64,000 nt of DNA from Berghia stephanieae (Eukaryota > Mollusca > Gastropoda > Nudibranchia > Aeolidiidae), in NCBI GenBank assembly GCA_034508935.3, contig CM067442.1:139847426-139911425 (forward strand), given 5' to 3'. Below, one piece after another: positions 59,582-64,000 of this stretch (position 1 is the first letter of the stretch; the number at the start of each line of letters is the position of its first letter). Position numbers and translations under genes: made by a program. Below the pieces are notes generated by a model. The model was not told the origin of the DNA. It worked only from the letters and a program-made list of their open reading frames with translations, and ran no database searches.

Positions 59582-59840
59582 AGTCCAGTCGGTAGAGCAC
59601 TTGCTTCACAAGCAAAGGGGCCAAGATCGATCCCTGGTGCAGCCGAGATTATTTTTTTTCCTGACCCCTCTGTCCACCCAGCAATGATTTGGTAGATGGG
59701 TCTGTTAGATCTGGTGGCAAAGTACTTTGCGATAGACTTAATGTCCTATCCAAAGGGTTGCAAGCAATTGCCATTGTCCATTTCACGCTACAGAGACGGG
59801 GACAAACTCCGGCTCCACGGGCTCTGAATAACTACAAGTT
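59582..59840 (+). mobile_element. tRNA-derived SINE T2, copy 2
   Basis: Head gtccagtcggtagagcactt, B-box-like agatcgatccctgg, body shared with 22787 (tttggtagatgggtctgtta-like), ends near actccggctccacgg. Confidence 0.82.
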
Positions 59841-60394
59841 GTCAAAAAACATTTCAAACCTGAGACTTCAAACAAGTTTGAGACTTTTTAATACCAAATT
59901 GGCGGTCACCATCTTCATTGGAAGTAACATTTTCTGGCCAAAACAAAACAAAATGTGTTCTGTCTTTGAGTTGTTCATTGAGCTTGCCTATATAGGTCTT
60001 GAGTTTATCGTTGTAAGGTTAGTTGTAAATACAAGGAATTGTACAAATTACCAAAAATATCATTGTGAATGAATTGCTAAGTGTATATATAGATATATAT
60101 TTTTTGTACTACTTTGTTCTATCATAAATATTTCAGATGCTTCAAGATTTTATACCTCTTCACGCTTTATCTTATCTTAACTTGAATCAAACAACATTAT
60201 TACTTAACTTTTACCCTCGTCACCCTTTATCTTTAAGTTTATCTTAACTTGTATCAAACGACATGTTTTCTTACTTGACATTCCCTTGGTTGGGATCTCC
60301 CCCCGCCCCCCCCCCCCCCCCCCCCCCCACTTACACACACAGATACAATAATTTCATAAATAAAATATATTATGTTTTAGAAATTAGTAGAGAA
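59841..60394. other. spacer between SINE T2 and the retroposon nest
   Basis: AT-rich with a direct repeat of ccctttatctta-like sequence (60160-60250) and a C run at 60300-60330. No gene seen. Confidence 0.5.
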
Positions 60395-60399
60395 GATAC

Positions 60400-61500
60400 C
60401 TGGGTGGGGTTCCTGACCTCCCATAATGGACAGAGAGGCACTTACTATGTCTTCTATCCCCCTATATTTGTTTTCCAACACGATTTCCTGGGTGTGGATC
60501 CTGACCTCCCATAGCGGGCAGGGAGGTACATACTGTGTCTTCTATCCCCATATAGGGTATCTGTTTTCCAACATGCTTTCTGTCTTTGTCTTGGAATGAG
60601 ATTACTTGTTTTTTTCCTGGCCCTCGCCGGAGTCCTAGCTGGGAGGGAAACAGTCAAATGCATAGTTATTGTTTTGGGAGATGATATTTTTTTCCTTGTA
60701 AATCATCTCTCTGTTATGTATTAGTAATTAGTATATTTGTTATTTTTTAATGTATAATGTAAGCATTTGAGTGTGTTCCTCTTTGTTGGATTTTGTTCTT
60801 GTGTCCGGATGAGACTTATAGGTGATCTCAAACTGATATGCTCTTGGAATCTACATCTGATCCCTATTTATTCCCAGTTCCCCTATGTCTTACTTTCTCT
60901 TGGTGCTTCAATTGTAATTCTAGAACTTTTTACTATCCAATTTTCTTCCTTTTTACTGGCGCTGATATAACCTAAATGTGTTGCAAGCGCCGTGAAACCC
61001 TCAAAAACAAACTGGCACTTATATGACCTTAATGTGTTTCAAGCGCCGTAAAATCCTTAAAAACAAAAACAAACAACACGATTTCTGTCTTTGACTTGGA
61101 ATAAGACTACTTGGTTTTGTTCCGGCCCTGGCTGGATACCCTTGCTGGGAGGGAAACAGTCAAATGTATAGTTTGGGTTATGGGAGATGATGTTTTTTCT
61201 CTTGTAAATCATCATCTCTCTGTTATACATTGTATTATATTTGTTTTACATATGATTTGTAAACATTTGAGTGTATTCCACTTAGCAGGGACCTGTGCTT
61301 GTGTCTGGATGAGACTTTTAAGTGATCTCAAACTAAGTACACTGATAGTGTGCTCTTGGAATCTAAATCTGTTTCCTTTGTCTATCTTTTTTAGGGGGTG
61401 CTTTAATTGTAATTCAAGACCTTTTTACTATCCCATTTTCTTCATTTTTACTGGCGCTGATATGACCTAAATGTGTTGCAAGCGCTGAAAAACCCACAGA
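60400..61500 (+). mobile_element. 540-bp retroposon copy O, split by copy P
   Basis: 60400-60487 and 61075-61500. agatac occurs at both edges. Confidence 0.87.
60488..61074 (+). mobile_element. 540-bp retroposon copy P, nested in O, with doubled tail
   Basis: Duplication aacacgatttc at 60477-60487 and 61075-61085. The 3' hairpin and A-rich tail occur twice in tandem (60956-61012 and 61013-61074). Confidence 0.88.
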
Positions 61501-62426
61501 TACAGATACAACCCCCCCCCCCCCCTCATTATTTGAGACTTCGGCGAAGCCCCATGTTTGAGAGATTTGTTTAAAACCAAGTTTTGAGTCGTAATTTAAA
61601 TCGAACGATAGTTTAAGAACAAGTTATCTTACCACATTTTTTATTATATGCGTTGGTTAAAACAGTAATAGGCATATAATTGTGACAGTGTTATGTCAAG
61701 ACTTGTTACAGACTACAGATGTTTTTGGTTTAACTCACGCAATCCTAGAATTTTTTGCTACCTTTTCAAAATTAGACAAAATATTAAAAATTATCATGTT
61801 CTCGATTATTTTATTCGACAGCCTTTTATATGTAAAAATTAAGAACATTAGTTTTGATTCTACGCCTACAAATTGACTCAGTAAAAAAAAAGTAATAACT
61901 AGGCATGGGGTAAAATTAACCCCGGTTATACTAGGGATATTCGGTGTTAGTGGTTGAGTGAGCTAAACTGGTCATAATTAAATCAAATTTGCACAAATCG
62001 TAGTTATGGACAACAATATATAAAACAAATGATTTTAATTTAATATAGTAAGTTTAGCAAATTATTTATAAATTATTCAATAAACTTTGATGATAATGAT
62101 TCTTTTTTACGTAATCCTGAGGCCAATGTTGTGTGTATATATATATATAATAACGTCCCAATTGATTTGAATGCTCCATGTTTGTAAAAAGAGTGCTTGT
62201 TATTTTAATATGACTGTTATTGTTGCATTTATTTCTAATGAAATTCAATAAAATGCTTGAAACTTGACATCTTTTTATTGTTGTGGATTTGTATTATTAT
62301 TATTATTTTTTTTTTTTGCTTAATACTATTCGATTGTATGCCTTAGCAGTATTGGCACTTGACTTTTGACCCGCAGGTCTGGGTTTTGAGTCAACTGTAG
62401 AGTTGTGGTGGGCGGAATTCCTTTTA
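61501..62426. other. spacer with a TTAA element
   Basis: C run at 61512, the TTAA element at 61730-61966, an (AT)n tract near 62140 and a T run near 62308. No gene seen. Confidence 0.5.
61730..61966. mobile_element. TTAA-bounded inverted-repeat element 1, second copy
   Basis: Same ends (ttaactcacgcaatcc, ggttgagtgagctaa) and shared internal block around ggatattcggtgttag. One terminal TTAA is changed to CTAA. Confidence 0.7.
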
Positions 62427-62493
62427 GGGTCTGGGTGAGGTTTTCTGACCTCACCTCTCATGGTGGGCAAGTGGTCACTTGTTGTCTATTCTA

Positions 62494-63596
62494 TCATTCT
62501 GGGTGGGGTTCCTGACCTCCCATAGTGGGCAGGGGGTACATACTGTGTCTTCCCTCTCAGCCAGGGGATCCGGCCAGGACCAGGACAAAACCAAGTAATC
62601 TCATTCCAAGACAAGGACAGGAAACAATTGGGAAACGGGTTCCCCCATACCCGTTTCCCAATTGTTTCCTGTCCTTGTTTAGAATGAGATTACTTGGATT
62701 TGTCCTGGTCCTGGCCGGATCCCCTCGCTGAGAGGGAAACAGTCGAATGTATAGTTAGTTTTGGGAGATTATATTTTTTTCCTTGTAAATCATCTCTCTG
62801 TTATGCATTGTATTATGTTTAGTTTACATATTTTATTATATGATTGGTAAACATTTGAGTGTAGTCCTCTTAGTGGGGACCTGTGCATGTGTCTGGATGA
62901 GACTTTTAGATGATCTCAAACTAAGTACTTTGGTGGTGTGCTCTTGGAATCTACATCTGATCCCTATTTATTCTCAGTTCCCCTATGTCATACTTTTTCT
63001 TGGGTGCTTTAATTGTAATTCTATAACTTTTTACTATCCCATTTTCTTCCCTTTTACTGGCGCTGATATAACCTAAATGTGTTGCAAGCGCCGTAAAACA
63101 CTTAAAAACAAAACAAAAACAACTGTGTCTTCTATCCCCTTATATCTGTTTTCCAACATGCTTTCTGTCTTTGTCTTGGAATGAGATTACTTGGTTTTGT
63201 CCTGGTCCTGGCCGAATCCCGTGGCTGAGAGGGAAACAGCCAAATGCATAGATATTGTTTTGGGAGATGATATTTTTTCATTGTAAATCATCTCTCTGTT
63301 ATGTATTATTATATTTATTATTTTGAATGTATAATGGAAGCATTTGAGTTTATTCCTCTTTGTTGGATTTTGTGCTTGTGTCCGGATGAGACTTATAGGT
63401 GATCTCAAACTTAGTACATTTGTGGTATGCTCTTGGAATCTACATCTGTTTCCTATTTGAACGAATTCCCCTTTCTTGGGTGCTTTAATTGTAATTCTAA
63501 ATCTTTTTACCATCCCATTTTCTTCCTTTTTACTGGCGCTGATATGACCTTAATGTGTTGCAAGCGCCGTAAAACCCTTAAAAACTAAAAACTAAA
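62494..63596 (+). mobile_element. 540-bp retroposon copy R, split by copy S
   Basis: Head 62494-62552, remainder 63121-63596. The break is marked by actgtgtcttc on both sides. Confidence 0.85.
62553..63120 (+). mobile_element. 540-bp retroposon copy S with inverted 5' end
   Basis: 62553-62639 is the reverse complement of 62650-62735 (arms of about 87 bp, 10-bp spacer). Then a normal + strand body and tail to 63108. Flanked by actgtgtcttc. Fits 5' inversion during reverse transcription. Confidence 0.87.
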
Positions 63597-63649
63597 CTCA
63601 CCTCTCATGGTGGGCAAATGGTTACTTATTGTCTCTTCTATTCTCCTAT

Positions 63650-63882
63650 AGGGAATGAGATTAGCTGAAGAGTAGCGTCCCTTTATTGGACGTCACCCAT
63701 AGTCTGTGACGTCACTGGCGGAAAAGTTATTAGAGAGAGAACGTCATGTTGGTTGTGCGCATGCGTCTCTCGTCCTCGCTTCCGGTGAAAGCGGCTTGAG
63801 ACACTTCAAAACCAAATTGACGTTCTCTCTGTAAGGTGACGTCCAATCAAGGGACGCTACTCTTCCGCTAATCTCATTCCCT
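63650..63882. mobile_element. AGGGAATGAG MITE copy 6 (233 bp)
   Basis: Full copy inserted inside the outermost 540-bp retroposon at the window end, AT on both sides. Confidence 0.92.
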
Positions 63883-64000
63883 ATATATGTTTTCTGAGTT
63901 GCGTTCTGTCTTTGTCTTGGAACGGGATTACTTGGTTTTGTCCTGGTCCTTGACAGAGTCCTTGGCTAAGAAATTGAGATGAAGTGAGTAAGAAAGTGCC

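Larger units (their letters stand above)
62427..64000 (+). mobile_element. 540-bp retroposon copy Q, outermost of a nest, runs off the window
   Basis: Diverged head at 62427-62493, body resuming about 63597. About 45 bp (ctcacctctcatggtgggca and onward) is present on both sides of the inserted block. Also carries MITE copy 6. Confidence 0.75.

Overview
This is animal nuclear DNA, AT-rich, dominated by one large intron-containing gene on the + strand. The gene is INO80, the Snf2-family ATPase of the INO80 chromatin remodelling complex. I place 36 coding exons between 5309 and 52768. Their GT/AG junctions and phases join into one uninterrupted reading frame of 4368 nt (1455 residues plus stop), close to the roughly 1550 residues I recall for the vertebrate protein. 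All helicase motifs, the HSA/DBINO region, the long insert between the ATPase lobes and a C-terminal AT-hook tail are present. An invertebrate is likely, given compact exons, tRNA-derived SINEs and abundant small DNA transposons with no vertebrate repeat families. I cannot fix the phylum.

Layout. 1-5298: upstream region with a possible promoter (about 860-1210), a possible 39-nt 5' UTR exon (3019-3057), one copy of a 540-bp retroposon and a 43-bp-unit minisatellite. 5309-16344: fourteen exons with short introns, encoding the N-terminus, HSA domain and Walker A motif. 16345-29955: ATPase lobe 1 and the start of the insert, with introns swollen by SINEs, MITEs and a 2 kb trinucleotide array. 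29956-39017: the rest of the insert, with a nested hAT, a second 43-bp minisatellite and a 51/102-bp minisatellite. 39018-43308: one intron holding an almost intact RTE-clade LINE. 43309-52768: ATPase lobe 2 and the tail, including a (CT)n tract of about 0.5 kb running into a splice acceptor. 52769-64000: 3' UTR and downstream DNA. From 56.4 kb onward this is a nest of 540-bp retroposons inserted into each other.

The mobile fraction is the most informative part. One unclassified retroposon family of about 540 bp has 19 recognisable copies, every one on the + strand. Several have target-site duplications (TSDs) of 8-16 bp, an A-rich tail and a 3' hairpin that keeps pairing through paired changes. 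Three tRNA-derived SINE families, an RTE LINE with two copies, an AGGGAATGAG-ended MITE with a 2-bp AT duplication, four TTAA-bounded inverted-repeat elements, two hAT-like groups and several other inverted-repeat elements are present. Because they insert into each other, their relative order can be read. No second host gene, LTR element, virus-derived sequence, true tRNA gene or CRISPR array was recognised.
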